Assembly: GCF_016653635.2 (NCBI RefSeq)
Contig: NZ_CP067422.1
Location: 1-64,000, forward strand
Length of the DNA stretch: 64,000 bases
Direction of reading: 5' to 3'
DNA from: Skermanella sp. TT6
Lineage (GTDB): Bacteria; Pseudomonadota; Alphaproteobacteria; Azospirillales; Azospirillaceae
Made by a program: the position numbers and the translations under genes. Positions 8,510 to 17,159 of the stretch are shown piece after piece; the first letter of the stretch is position 1; each line of letters opens with the position of its first letter. Under the pieces are notes generated by a model. That model made no database searches, was not told where the DNA came from, and saw nothing but the letters and a program-made list of their open reading frames with translations.

Positions 8510-9382
8510 CGACAAACTTGCTTGCCGAACAGGCGGATAGACTTTAATTACGCTAATAATATTTCGCTCTATTATCTCCCAGACTCCTTTTTTCCTTACT
8601 TCAGTTGTTTCGAGCATTACGTCCATTTCAATTCCGCTCGCTAGTGGTACTGCGAGCGCACCATTCGCCATGGATTCTAGAAAAGCAACATCCCTAATCG
8701 GAGCGCCAAACTCGCCCGTCCGTCCAGAAAACCTCCATCGTCGTGGGCCGGAGACAAGAACAGGGCTGATAAGCCGAACCTTTTCTTCAGTGGTGCTAGT
8801 CCGACGAAGGTCTGTGACAGCACTCTCCAATGGTTCCCCTGATCGAACAGGGAATTCATTCCTTGATATAATGTGATCGGGCTTTTTGCCCGGTTTTGGT
8901 GTCACGCCAACTCCCTTAACTGCGGAATCCTTGGCTAGTTCCTTGAAAATGTCGCCCACCCGCTCCTTGGCCACTTCATTTTTAGATGCTTTAGTGGCAA
9001 GTTCAATGATCTCTTCAACCTCCTCCTTGGTGTACGTTTTCTCGCCTTGCACCTGTTCAAGTAGAAAATCCATGGTCTTACCAAGACCCCATGCAGCAAC
9101 TTCAGGTCCAAACCAGCCGGCAGCGAGCAACATCAACGCTCCTAGTGAGCGGTTTGTAATTTTGCTGTTCTGATTTTTAACTGCTGAAATCAGAGAGTTG
9201 AGACTTAGACTTCCTTCAGTACCGCTTACAAGCTCGATCTTTATTCCGGTTGAAGGATCTATTACATAAATCGCTTCTCTTAGTGCGGCAGAAAATGCGA
9301 GGGCTGCCTTCGCAACGACTTCGAGATCAGCTAATTCACCTTGCTCTAGATCGAGATAGAGGCTCAGTTGTGCGCTTGGCAT
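8453..9382 (-). CDS. Unknown prophage accessory protein, 309 aa
   Basis: Encoded in AT-rich DNA with codon use unlike the tail genes, next to the integrase, where phages commonly carry cargo. The N-terminal 65 residues look like an alpha/beta domain ('SAQLSLYLDLEQGELADLEV'). A hydrophobic stretch lies near residues 80-100 ('SLGALMLLAAGWFGPEVAAW'), followed by a Glu/Lys helix ('KTYTKEEVEEIIELATKAS'), a central linker, and a beta-rich C-terminal domain ending in a Pro/Lys-rich tail ('SLPPPPIPKKKPTNDKKDN'). No enzyme motif is evident. It resembles single-gene cargo of unknown, possibly immunity, function. Overlaps the small membrane gene tail to tail. Confidence 0.65.
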   Translation of the reverse strand: MPSAQLSLYLDLEQGELADLEVVAKAALAFSAALREAIYVIDPSTGIKIELVSGTEGSLSLNSLISAVKNQNSKITNRSLGALMLLAAGWFGPEVAAWGLGKTMDFLLEQVQGEKTYTKEEVEEIIELATKASKNEVAKERVGDIFKELAKDSAVKGVGVTPKPGKKPDHIISRNEFPVRSGEPLESAVTDLRRTSTTEEKVRLISPVLVSGPRRWRFSGRTGEFGAPIRDVAFLESMANGALAVPLASGIEMDVMLETTEVRKKGVWEIIERNIISVIKVYPPVRQASLSLPPPPIPKKKPTNDKKDN

Positions 9383-9632
9383 GCTTCATTCCGCTACTAT
9401 GTTGCAGCTAAACATGTCGCAATGATAGAAGAGGTGCAACCAACCTTCTTTATCGTGCAGGTATACTCCTTTGGAGATCTGGTTTCTGCGGGTCAGTCGA
9501 TTGCTGAAGGGAGAAAGTTGAGGCTGGAGTGGGGTATAATGGAAGTCACACCGGCCTCGCCCACGACGAAAGATCCGGATCTTTCTCGCTCCAGTTGATT
9601 AAGAAGTCGGTCACGATTACCATGCTGCCCGT

Positions 9633-11036
9633 CTACGCATTTTTGACCGCATCTTTGTTGAGCGCCAGTTGGTTCCGCCGCAGCGAGAAACGGGAACGGG
9701 CGGCCACTAAGGCGCTATCGGCACGCACAGGCGGTTCCTCATCCTCATCATCGTCATCCGCTTCTGGCTCCTCCGCCAGCTTGACCAGGATCTCGTCCTG
9801 ATGTGCGAAATACTCATTCGCCTCGATCCGTAGCTTTGCCATTGTCTCTGGGTCGGTCAGCGGATCGGGTGTTCGGATGCGATGCAGCAAATCGGCGTCA
9901 CGGACGATGGTGGCGTGGCTGCCGTAGTGTTTTTCTATCATCTTGACGGATGTGCCCATCACTTTCGCAAGCACATCGACGCGGCATTCGGGATGTTGCA
10001 GCATCGCCATCGCGAACGAGTGGCGAAGCGAGTATGGGGTACGTGTTCGACCGAACCGATCCTCTAACAGCCCAGCCTGCTTCAGCGCCTTTTTCATTCG
10101 CTCACGAGCATTCCATGGGATGTTCTTGCCCCGGCTGAAGACGAGGTCGCCGGGACCGGTTGCCCGGCAGATCTCCCGCCAGGAATCGATCCACTTGATC
10201 GCATCCAAGAGGGCGATGCTGGTCCGGGGCTGGTCCTTGCCGCGGAGATAGAGGGTGATGATCCGCAGAGCACTGGGCGTCATCTCGTAATCGAGGTCGC
10301 CCCATCGGAGCAGCAGGGCGTCATTCGTCCTCATGCCGGTTGCCGCCAGGATGGCGCAGTAGTGGAGCAACATCTGGCGGGCATAGCGGATCTCGGCACC
10401 GCGTGCATCGGCAACCCGCTGTTCAAGCGTGTGTAGGAGTTGTTGCAGTTCGAGCCCGTTCAGGAAAGGACGGGAGGCCGGTTTCGGTGCGGTCTTAGGT
10501 AACTTGAGAGTTGGGACATAGTTGATCAGTTTCTTCTCATGCGCGTACTTCAAAATCGACGACATCGTCTGCATCTCGGCTTCGAGCGTTTCCCTTGACA
10601 AGGGGCCGCCCCGAATGCCCTTGCCGCTGTCGATCCGATCAACAATGTAGGATGTCCAGGCATCTTTTGTGATCTGCGATGGTTTTTTGGTGCCGAAGTG
10701 TCGGGTCAGCACTCTAATTTTCATATCCCAGCGGTACAGCATGTGCTTCGATCGACCCTGCGTCTTCTCGTACCGCAGGAAGTCCTGCGCCAGAGGGCCG
10801 AACGTTTTCTTCCGCGGGGCACCACCCGCCCTTATCTCCCCACTGAACGAGTGCCACATGGCGAATGCAGTCTGCTGTGCCTTCTCCAGTTCCGCGGTCT
10901 TCGTCGTTTCGGTTTTGGTGGCGCCGGAGTCGAGTCGCAGCCGCGCATGCCAGCGCGCGCCCCTCATGAAGATCACGCAGCGATCCTCAGCAATGTTTGG
11001 AACTGTGACATAGTTAAGCTTCCTTGGCCTGGGCAC
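9633..11036 (-). CDS. Tyrosine recombinase / phage integrase
   Basis: 467 residues. An N-terminal arm-binding region is followed by a SAM-like core-binding domain (about 78-185, 'TFGPLAQDFLRYEKTQGRS') and the catalytic domain (about 190-385). Visible catalytic residues are Arg236 in 'ATGMRTNDALLLRW', Arg338-His339 in 'YSLRHSFAMAM', and nucleophile Tyr371 in 'MIEKHYGSHA', so the enzyme looks intact. It would catalyse integration and excision of the prophage. The C-terminal 80 residues are an acidic tail ('EEPEADDDDEDEEPPV') plus a basic end, longer than usual. The gene sits at the prophage edge, with its start facing the truncated actP. Confidence 0.93.
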   Translation of the reverse strand: MPRPRKLNYVTVPNIAEDRCVIFMRGARWHARLRLDSGATKTETTKTAELEKAQQTAFAMWHSFSGEIRAGGAPRKKTFGPLAQDFLRYEKTQGRSKHMLYRWDMKIRVLTRHFGTKKPSQITKDAWTSYIVDRIDSGKGIRGGPLSRETLEAEMQTMSSILKYAHEKKLINYVPTLKLPKTAPKPASRPFLNGLELQQLLHTLEQRVADARGAEIRYARQMLLHYCAILAATGMRTNDALLLRWGDLDYEMTPSALRIITLYLRGKDQPRTSIALLDAIKWIDSWREICRATGPGDLVFSRGKNIPWNARERMKKALKQAGLLEDRFGRTRTPYSLRHSFAMAMLQHPECRVDVLAKVMGTSVKMIEKHYGSHATIVRDADLLHRIRTPDPLTDPETMAKLRIEANEYFAHQDEILVKLAEEPEADDDDEDEEPPVRADSALVAARSRFSLRRNQLALNKDAVKNA

Positions 11037-11186
11037 CCCATTCCTCCCTCAAGTAAAAACGCGATTTCGTTGCGAGAATGAGGCAGTAAAAACCCAGCGC
11101 CGTCAAGGCGCGAAAGCCGTGTGATTATCTGTTAGAACGGGATTTTGAAAAATTAATCAAATAAAACAGATGGTTAAACCACCGCG
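11037..11186. other. Prophage/host junction (putative att region)
   Basis: Between the integrase start and the point where ActP homology begins (about 11185) the sequence changes from AT-rich phage DNA ('gattttgaaaaattaatcaaataaaacag') to GC-rich host coding sequence. One attachment site should lie here, probably overlapping 'ccgcgcgtgctgcgcttc' at 11182-11199, which encodes the ActP segment before 'RFFTV'. The matching att copy is outside the window, so the core cannot be defined. Confidence 0.5.
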
Positions 11187-12006
11187 CGTGCTGCGCTTCT
11201 TCACCGTCCCCAACGCGAAGGAAGCGCGCAAGAGCGTGTTCTACGCCTCCGGCTTCATCGGCTTCTTCTTCCTGGTGGTCGGCATCCTGGGCCTGTCCGC
11301 GATCACCATCGTCGGCACCGACCCGCAGTTCTTCGAGGGCGGCGTGATCGGCGGCAAGATCATCGGCGGCGGCAACATGCCGGTGATGCACCTGTCCAAG
11401 GCGCTGGGCGGCGACCTGTTCCTGGGCTTCCTGTCGGCGGTGGCGTTCGCGACCATCCTGGCGGTGGTGTCCGGCCTGGCGCTGGCGGGAGCCTCCGCGA
11501 TCTCCCACGACATCTATGCCCGCGTGATCCGCAAGGGCAAGGCGTCCGAGACGGAGGAGATGCGGGTCTCCAGGATCGCCTCGCTGGTCCTGGGCGTGCT
11601 GGCCGTGGTGCTGGGCATCCTGTTCGAGAAGCAGAACGTCGCGTTCCTGGTCGGCCTGACCTTCGGCATCGCTGCCTCGGCCAACTTCCCGGTGCTGATC
11701 CTGTCCATGTACTGGAAGGGCCTGACCACCCGCGGCGCGCTGCTGGGCGGCCTGACCGGACTGATCTCGGCGGTGGTCTGCGTCGTGCTGTCCAAGGCGG
11801 TGTGGGTCGTCGTGCTGGAGAACCCGGCGCCGATCTTCCCCTACGAGCACCCTGCCCTGTTCTCCATGACGCTGGCCTTCCTGGTCACCGTCGTGGTGTC
11901 CAAGCTGGACCGCAGCCCGTCGGCGGACAAGGAGCGGGCCGCGTTCGAGGACCAGGAGGTCCGCTCGCAGACCGGCATCGGCGCTTCGGCGGCGGTGTCG
12001 CACTGA
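11170..12006 (+). pseudogene. actP: 3' fragment of actP, cation/acetate symporter
   Basis: The translation from about 11185 ('RFFTVPNAKEARKSVFYASG') to 12006 ('RSQTGIGASAAVSH') closely follows the C-terminal half of ActP, a sodium:solute symporter importing acetate and glycolate (full length about 550 residues). Membrane spans, the loop 'SHDIYARVIRKGKASETEEMRVSRI', and 'FEKQNVAFLVGLTFGIAAS' are present. The N-terminal half is missing, and the homology stops at the prophage junction. The in-frame ATG at 11170 has no ribosome site, so this is probably not expressed as a working transporter. The 5' half should lie beyond the far end of the prophage, unless the break recreates a fused gene there. 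Confidence 0.85.
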
Positions 12007-12050
12007 CGGGTTGGGACCGGTGGTCCTGGGTTGAGGACGGCGATGTCGAC

Positions 12051-12275
12051 GTGCTGATCACGCCCCTGCCTTCCGTGACCGTCAGCGGCCTGCGCCTGGC
12101 CGGGTGGAGGAAACTCCTGACGGAAATGCTGGGACGTGAAGCTGACGCGGTGGCGGACGAATTCCTGCGGGATGCCGTCCGTACCTCCGCCGAGGCGGAG
12201 GGCGTGGAAGTCTTCCGTGCGGTGACTGGCGCCTACTGCACAAGCGCCGAAACATCAATCGCGAGCCTGTGGTGA
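12051..12275 (+). CDS. Uncertain short reading frame after actP
   Basis: A frame reading 'VLITPLPSVTVSGLRLAGWRKLLTEMLG...' starts at GTG 12051, or continues in frame from within the actP end. It encodes about 74 residues with a plausible helical region 'GREADAVADEFLRDAVRTSAEAEG'. I do not recognise it. It may be the remnant of a gene that followed actP, or non-coding. It lies just before the palindromic repeat. Confidence 0.25.
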   Translation: MLITPLPSVTVSGLRLAGWRKLLTEMLGREADAVADEFLRDAVRTSAEAEGVEVFRAVTGAYCTSAETSIASLW

Positions 12276-12374
12276 CAGCTTCTGGAAGCATCATGCCGCC
12301 GCCGGACGCCTGGGCAAAGCAGGCTGGGGCACTTTAGATCCCAAGCCTGCCTTTTGCCGAGGGGTTGGAGGTGT

Positions 12375-12560
12375 GCCCGATCAGGTTGAACCGCTCCGGT
12401 CCTCGCAGCCTGCCGTTCCACTCTCCGCACTGTGTTGCGCCATGGGCGCAACCTACGGCTCGATGCAGGGCGGAGATGATGCGGGCCGACGATCGTAGGT
12501 TGCGCCCATGGCGCAACGCATCGGATCAGCCGTCTCGGGCGGATCGACCTGATCGGGTAC
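12375..12560 (+). repeat. Palindromic intergenic repeat, copy 1
   Basis: An imperfect palindrome of about 185 bases downstream of pntB. Outer arms start 'cccgatcaggttgaaccgctcc' and end in the inverted, diverged counterpart 'gggcggatcgacctgatcggg'. Inner arms are 'gttgcgccatgggcgcaaccta' (12433-12454) and its inverse 'taggttgcgcccatggcgcaac' (12496-12517). A second copy in opposite orientation lies at 26175-26344. Copy 1 carries a short extra segment ('gcagggcggagatgat') in the centre. Consistent with a MITE- or REP-like non-coding element. Confidence 0.75.
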
Positions 12561-12586
12561 GGTTCCAGGTTCCGGACAGCCGCGGG

Positions 12587-13987
12587 TCAGGCGACCGCCT
12601 TGACGATCTCCTCCGCCACCTTCTTGGCGTCGCCGAACAGCATCATGGTGTTGGGGCGGAAGAACAGCTCGTTGTCGACGCCGGCGTAGCCCGAGGCCAT
12701 GGACCGCTTGATGAAGACCACCGTCTTGGCCTTTTCCACGTCCAGGATCGGCATGCCGTAGATCGCCGAGGTCGGGTCGGTCTTGGCGGCGGGGTTGGTC
12801 ACGTCGTTGGCGCCGATCACGAAGGCCACGTCGGTCTGGCCGAAGTCGCGGTTGATCTCCTCCAGTTCCAGCACCTCGTCGTAGGGGACGTTGGCCTCGG
12901 CCAGCAGCACGTTCATGTGGCCGGGCATGCGGCCGGCGACGGGGTGGATCGCGTAGCGGACCTCGACGCCCTCCTGCTTCAGCAGGTCGGCCATCTCGCG
13001 CAGCGCGTGCTGCGCCTGCGCCACCGCCATGCCGTAGCCCGGCACGATCACCACGGACGAGGCGTTCTTCATGATGAAGGCCGCGTCCTCCGCCGAGCCG
13101 GCCTTGACCGTGCGGTCGCCCGCCGGCCCGCCGGCCGCCGCCGCGGCGCTGTCGCCGCCGAAGCCGCCCAGGATGACGTTGAAGATCGACCGGTTCATGC
13201 CCTTGCACATGATGTAGGACAGGATGGCGCCGGAAGACCCGACCAGCGCGCCGGTGATGATCAGCAGGTTGTTCTCCAGCGTGAAGCCGATGCCGGCCGC
13301 CGCCCACCCGGAATAGCTGTTCAGCATCGACACCACCACCGGCATGTCGGCGCCGCCGATCGGCAGGATCAGCAGGAAGCCCAGGGCCAGCGCCAGCAGC
13401 ACGATGATCCAGAGCGCCGCGGTCGAGTTGGAGACGCACAGCCAGGTGATGCACAGCACCAGCACGATGCCGAGGCCGGCGTTCAGCATGTGCTGCATGT
13501 TGAAGACCAGCGGCTTGCCGCTGACCAGGCCCTGGAGCTTGGCGAAGGCGACCAGCGAGCCGGTGAAGGTGATGGCTCCGATCGCGACGCCCAGCGCCAT
13601 CTCGATCAGGCTGCCGGTGCGGATGGCGCCCGAGGTGCCGATGCCGTAGGCTTCCGGCGCGTAGAACGCCGCGATCGCGACGAACACCGCCGACAGGCCG
13701 ACCAGGGAGTGGAAGGCGGCGACGAGCTGCGGCAGGGCCGTCATCTCGATCCGGCGCGCGATGACGGCGCCGATGGTGCCGCCGATCGCCAATCCGACCA
13801 GGATCAGGGTGATCGACAGGCCGGAGATCAATCCCGGCAGCATCAGCGTGGTGACGATGGCGATCACCATGCCGGCGATGCCGAAATTGTTGCCCTGGCG
13901 GGAGGTCTCGGGACTGGAGAGGCCGCGCAGCGCCATGATGAAGCAGATGGCGGCGACCAGGTATGCCAGCGGGGCTAGTGTGGCCAT
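12587..13987 (-). CDS. pntB: NAD(P) transhydrogenase subunit beta
   Basis: 466 residues, normal length for PntB. The N-terminal half is a bundle of membrane helices (domain II, from 'LAPLAYLVAAICFIMALRGL' to about residue 270). The C-terminal domain III binds NADP(H): 'VPGYGMAVAQAQHAL', 'IHPVAGRMPGHMNVLLAEA', 'VIGANDVTNPAAKTDP' and 'RSMASGYAGVDNELF' are all present. Together with PntAA and PntAB it couples proton entry to hydride transfer from NADH to NADP+, supplying NADPH. It is the last gene of the three-gene operon and starts 20 bases after pntAB. Confidence 0.96.
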   Translation of the reverse strand: MATLAPLAYLVAAICFIMALRGLSSPETSRQGNNFGIAGMVIAIVTTLMLPGLISGLSITLILVGLAIGGTIGAVIARRIEMTALPQLVAAFHSLVGLSAVFVAIAAFYAPEAYGIGTSGAIRTGSLIEMALGVAIGAITFTGSLVAFAKLQGLVSGKPLVFNMQHMLNAGLGIVLVLCITWLCVSNSTAALWIIVLLALALGFLLILPIGGADMPVVVSMLNSYSGWAAAGIGFTLENNLLIITGALVGSSGAILSYIMCKGMNRSIFNVILGGFGGDSAAAAAGGPAGDRTVKAGSAEDAAFIMKNASSVVIVPGYGMAVAQAQHALREMADLLKQEGVEVRYAIHPVAGRMPGHMNVLLAEANVPYDEVLELEEINRDFGQTDVAFVIGANDVTNPAAKTDPTSAIYGMPILDVEKAKTVVFIKRSMASGYAGVDNELFFRPNTMMLFGDAKKVAEEIVKAVA

Positions 13988-14007
13988 GTTGGTTCAGGGC
14001 TCCGTTG

Positions 14008-14313
14008 TCAGGTTGTCTTCTTCTGCTTCTTCTTGTACATCGCCAGCATGCGCTGGGTGACAATGAAGCCGCCGAAGATGTTGACCGAGGCCAGGATGAC
14101 GGCGAGGAAGCCAAGCATCGTGGAGAAGGTGAAGCCGGCCGTGCTGCCGGTCGCGATCAGCGCGCCGACGATGATCACGGAGGACACCGCGTTGGTGACG
14201 CTCATCAGCGGCGAGTGCAGCGCCGGCGTCACCCGCCATACCACGTAGTAGCCCACGAAGCAGGCCAGCGCGAAGACCGTCAGGCCGGTGATGAAGAAAT
14301 TATGCTCGGCCAT
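14008..14313 (-). CDS. pntAB: NAD(P) transhydrogenase subunit alpha, part 2
   Basis: 101 residues carrying the membrane helices that in E. coli are the C-terminal end of PntA; the split form is usual in alphaproteobacteria. Three or four hydrophobic segments are visible ('[21 protein letters not shown]', '[13 protein letters not shown]', '[18 protein letters not shown]'), then a basic tail 'KKKQKK'. The gene begins four bases after the pntAA stop, so translation is probably coupled. Confidence 0.95.
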   Translation of the reverse strand: MAEHNFFITGLTVFALACFVGYYVVWRVTPALHSPLMSVTNAVSSVIIVGALIATGSTAGFTFSTMLGFLAVILASVNIFGGFIVTQRMLAMYKKKQKKTT

Positions 14314-14317
14314 GGGC

Positions 14318-15481
14318 TCACGCTCCGGCGTTTGCGGGTTGGGGGGTGGCCGGGGCTGTCGCGAAGGTCGGATGGATCACCGCGCCGTCGCGGGTCAGGG
14401 CGATCGCCTTGACGATCTCGTCGTCCCACGGCAGGGCGAACTTCTTCTCGGCGTCGAAGCACAGGTTCAGCAGCGCCAGCAGGTTCTTGGCATAGAGCAT
14501 GGACGCATCGACCGCGATCCGGCCCGGCACGTTGGTGTGGCCGACGATCTTGACGCCGTGCTTCACGACGATCTCGCCGGGGACGGAACCCTCGACGTTG
14601 CCGCCGGACTCCACCGCCAGGTCCACGATCACCGATCCGGGCTTCATGCTGGCGACCATGGCGTCGGTCACCAGCCGCGGGGCCGGGTGGCCGGGGATCA
14701 GGGCCGTCGTGACGATGATGTCCTGCTTCCTGATCGTATCGGCGATCAGGGCGGCCTGCTTGGCCTGGTATTCCTTGCTCATCTCCTTGGCGTAGCCGCC
14801 GGAGGTCTCGGCCTGCTTGAATTCCTCGTCCTCGACCGCGACGAAACTGCCGCCCAGGGACTGGACCTGTTCCTTCACCGCCGGCCGCACGTCGGTCGCC
14901 GACACCACGGCGCCCAGCCGCCGCGCGGTCGCGATGGCCTGGAGCCCGGCGACCCCGACGCCCATGATCAGCGCGCGGGCCGGCGGCACCGTGCCGGCCG
15001 CCGTCATCATCATGGGGAAGGCGCGGCCGAACTCGTAGGCCGCGTCCAGCACGGCGCGGTATCCCGCCAGGTTCGCCTGGCTGGACAGCACGTCCATGGA
15101 CTGCGCCCGGGTGATCCGGGGCACCAGCTCCATCGCCAGCGCGGTCACGCCCGCCTCGGCATAGGCCGGCAGCAGGTCGCGGGAGCCGTGGGGATTGAGG
15201 ATGCCGGCCAGGACGGCGCCGCGCTTCATCAGCGGAAGCTCGTCTTCCAGCGGGCGCTGGACCTTCAGCACGATGTCGGCGTCGGCATAGGTCGCGGCCG
15301 CGTCCGGCGCGATCTCGGCGCCGGCATCGGCGAAGGCCTGGTCGGGGATGGAGGCGCCGTCGCCGGCACCGGTCTCGACCACCACCTCGGCGCCGAGAGC
15401 CTTGTATTTCTTGACCGTGTCCGGGGAGGCGGCGACCCGCCGCTCAGAGGCGCGCCGCTCCTTCGGGATTGCTATCTTCAT
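14318..15481 (-). CDS. pntAA: NAD(P) transhydrogenase subunit alpha, part 1
   Basis: 387 residues, soluble NAD(H)-binding domain I. Start at ATG 15481 is supported by GGAGGAG nine bases upstream and by the family's typical N-terminus '[20 protein letters not shown]'. The dinucleotide-binding glycine motif is '[19 protein letters not shown]', and the conserved 'RDQA'-like region appears as '[20 protein letters not shown]'. First gene of pntAA-pntAB-pntB. A larger in-frame extension upstream has no ribosome site and is rejected. Confidence 0.95.
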   Translation of the reverse strand: MKIAIPKERRASERRVAASPDTVKKYKALGAEVVVETGAGDGASIPDQAFADAGAEIAPDAAATYADADIVLKVQRPLEDELPLMKRGAVLAGILNPHGSRDLLPAYAEAGVTALAMELVPRITRAQSMDVLSSQANLAGYRAVLDAAYEFGRAFPMMMTAAGTVPPARALIMGVGVAGLQAIATARRLGAVVSATDVRPAVKEQVQSLGGSFVAVEDEEFKQAETSGGYAKEMSKEYQAKQAALIADTIRKQDIIVTTALIPGHPAPRLVTDAMVASMKPGSVIVDLAVESGGNVEGSVPGEIVVKHGVKIVGHTNVPGRIAVDASMLYAKNLLALLNLCFDAEKKFALPWDDEIVKAIALTRDGAVIHPTFATAPATPQPANAGA

Positions 15482-15615
15482 GGGGTGCTGCTCCTCCGCG
15501 ATGCTTGTTATTGCCTCCGCGCCGCGGGCAAGAGCCGGGCGCAAAGGGGGCCTTGCCGCGGCCGGCACAAGGGCCGCGGGGGACGAAATCCTGAAGGGAG
15601 AGACGGGCGGGCGGC

Positions 15616-16548
15616 TTACGCGGCCATCAGCTCGCGCAGATGCGCCGCCAGGCTTTCGGCCAGCCCGTCCATGGAATAGCCGCCTTCGAGCACCGAGACG
15701 ACCCGGCCCTCGCAATGGCGCCGGGCCACCGCCATCAGTTCGCGGGTGGCCCAGGCGAAGTCGCCGGCCTCCAGGTTGATGTGGGCCAGCGGGTCGCGCC
15801 GGTGGGCGTCGAAACCGGCGGAGATCATCAGCAGGTCGGGCTTGAAGGCCTCCACCGCCGGCAGCACGAAGTCCTTCATGCCGCGCCGGAATTCCGCGGA
15901 CCCGGTGAAGGCGGCCAGCGGCACGTTGACCACGTTGTCGTGGCGGCCCCGCTCCTCGCGCGCCCCGGTGCCCGGATAGAACGGCCATTCATGGGTCGAG
16001 GCGAAGAACAGGTCGGGCTCGTCCTCGAACATGGCCTGGGTGCCGTTGCCGTGGTGGACGTCGAAATCGACCACCGCGACCCGCTTGATGCCGTGCCGCT
16101 TGCGGGCGTGCTCGGCGCCGACAGCGACGTTGTTGAACACGCAGAAGCCCATGGCGCGGGCCGGTTCCGCATGGTGGCCGCATGGCCTGACCGCGCAGAA
16201 GGCGTTGTCGGCGGCCTTCTCCCCCACCACGGCGTCCACCGCCGCGCAGACGGCTCCCGCCGCGCGCAGGATGGCCGAGCGGGACGTGGCGGACAGGACG
16301 GTGTCGGGGTCCAGGTGGACCCGGCCCTGGCTGGGCACGGCCGCCAGCACCGCGTCCACGTAGGCGCGCTCGTGGACATGGGCCAGCTGCTCGACGGTCG
16401 CCTCGGGCGCCTCTCGCTGGTCGAGCTGGCGGAAGTCTCCGGAGCCCAGCACGTCCCAGACGGTGTCGATCCGGGCCGGGCATTCGGGATGCCCCATGCC
16501 GGTGTCGTGCAGGCGAAAATCGGGATGGGTGAAGATCAGGGTGGTCAT
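15616..16548 (-). CDS. Histone deacetylase family amidohydrolase
   Basis: 310 residues of the class II HDAC-like / acetylpolyamine amidohydrolase / AcuC-type family, zinc hydrolases that remove acetyl groups from polyamines or lysines. The tandem histidines are H125-H126 ('PCGHHAEP'). Zinc ligands are D163 and H165 ('DFDVHHGNGT') and D247 ('SAGFDAH'); the transition-state tyrosine is in 'LEGGYS' near 290. All catalytic residues are present. The substrate cannot be read from sequence. It lies 134 bases upstream of pntAA and could share its transcript. Confidence 0.93.
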   Translation of the reverse strand: MTTLIFTHPDFRLHDTGMGHPECPARIDTVWDVLGSGDFRQLDQREAPEATVEQLAHVHERAYVDAVLAAVPSQGRVHLDPDTVLSATSRSAILRAAGAVCAAVDAVVGEKAADNAFCAVRPCGHHAEPARAMGFCVFNNVAVGAEHARKRHGIKRVAVVDFDVHHGNGTQAMFEDEPDLFFASTHEWPFYPGTGAREERGRHDNVVNVPLAAFTGSAEFRRGMKDFVLPAVEAFKPDLLMISAGFDAHRRDPLAHINLEAGDFAWATRELMAVARRHCEGRVVSVLEGGYSMDGLAESLAAHLRELMAA

Positions 16549-16641
16549 CGCTGCACCGGGCCGGGGGTCTGCGGGAAAAGGGTCACGATCGCGGAAAGGC
16601 GGCCGGGAGGCGGAACGGTCGGTTCCGCCTCCCGGACCATG

Positions 16642-17097
16642 TCAATGCGCCAGTTCCTGCGGGGCGAGTTCGGGGGCGGGAGCCTTGTCTTCCCGCTCCA
16701 GCTCGCCCAGGCGGATGCCGATGAAGTCGCGCACGCCGACCAGCCCGACCAGGGTGAAGCCGTCGAGCACCGGGACGTGCCGTATATGGTTGTCCTGCAT
16801 CAGCTTCAGCACATGGTGCAGGCCGTCCGTCGGCGCGCAGGTGATCAGGTTGCGGCTCATCAGGTCCGACACCTTCATCTGCATGACCTTGCCGCCGTGC
16901 TCCAGCATGGCGCGGACGATGTCCCGTTCCGAGAACATGCCGACGACGGTGTTTCCCTCGGTCCGGCAGACATCCTTGACGACCAGCGCGCCGATGTTTT
17001 CCGCCTTCATCAGCTTGGCGGCGGTTTCCACCGTCTCTCCGGTTCGGACGGTCACGATGCGATGGTTCTTCGAGCGGAGAACGTCTTCTACCCTCAT
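16642..17097 (-). CDS. CBS-domain pair protein
   Basis: 151 residues with two CBS domains (about 8-66 and 79-136), the module that senses adenylates or NAD-type ligands. Motifs: 'AAKLMKAENIGALVVKD', 'GMFSERDIVRAMLEHG', 'MSRNLITCAPTD', 'IRHVPVLDGFTLVGLVGVRDFI'. ATG 17097 follows GGAGGAAATGTC. There is no fused enzyme, so it is likely a stand-alone regulator or signalling protein. It is 62 bases downstream of the ketopantoate-reductase-like gene, on the same strand, probably in one operon. Confidence 0.93.
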   Translation of the reverse strand: MRVEDVLRSKNHRIVTVRTGETVETAAKLMKAENIGALVVKDVCRTEGNTVVGMFSERDIVRAMLEHGGKVMQMKVSDLMSRNLITCAPTDGLHHVLKLMQDNHIRHVPVLDGFTLVGLVGVRDFIGIRLGELEREDKAPAPELAPQELAH

Positions 17098-17159
17098 GAC
17101 ATTTCCTCCAGTTTCGCGACGGAGCGGGGCCCTTGCGCCGGGCCTCGCCGTGCCGGGCC

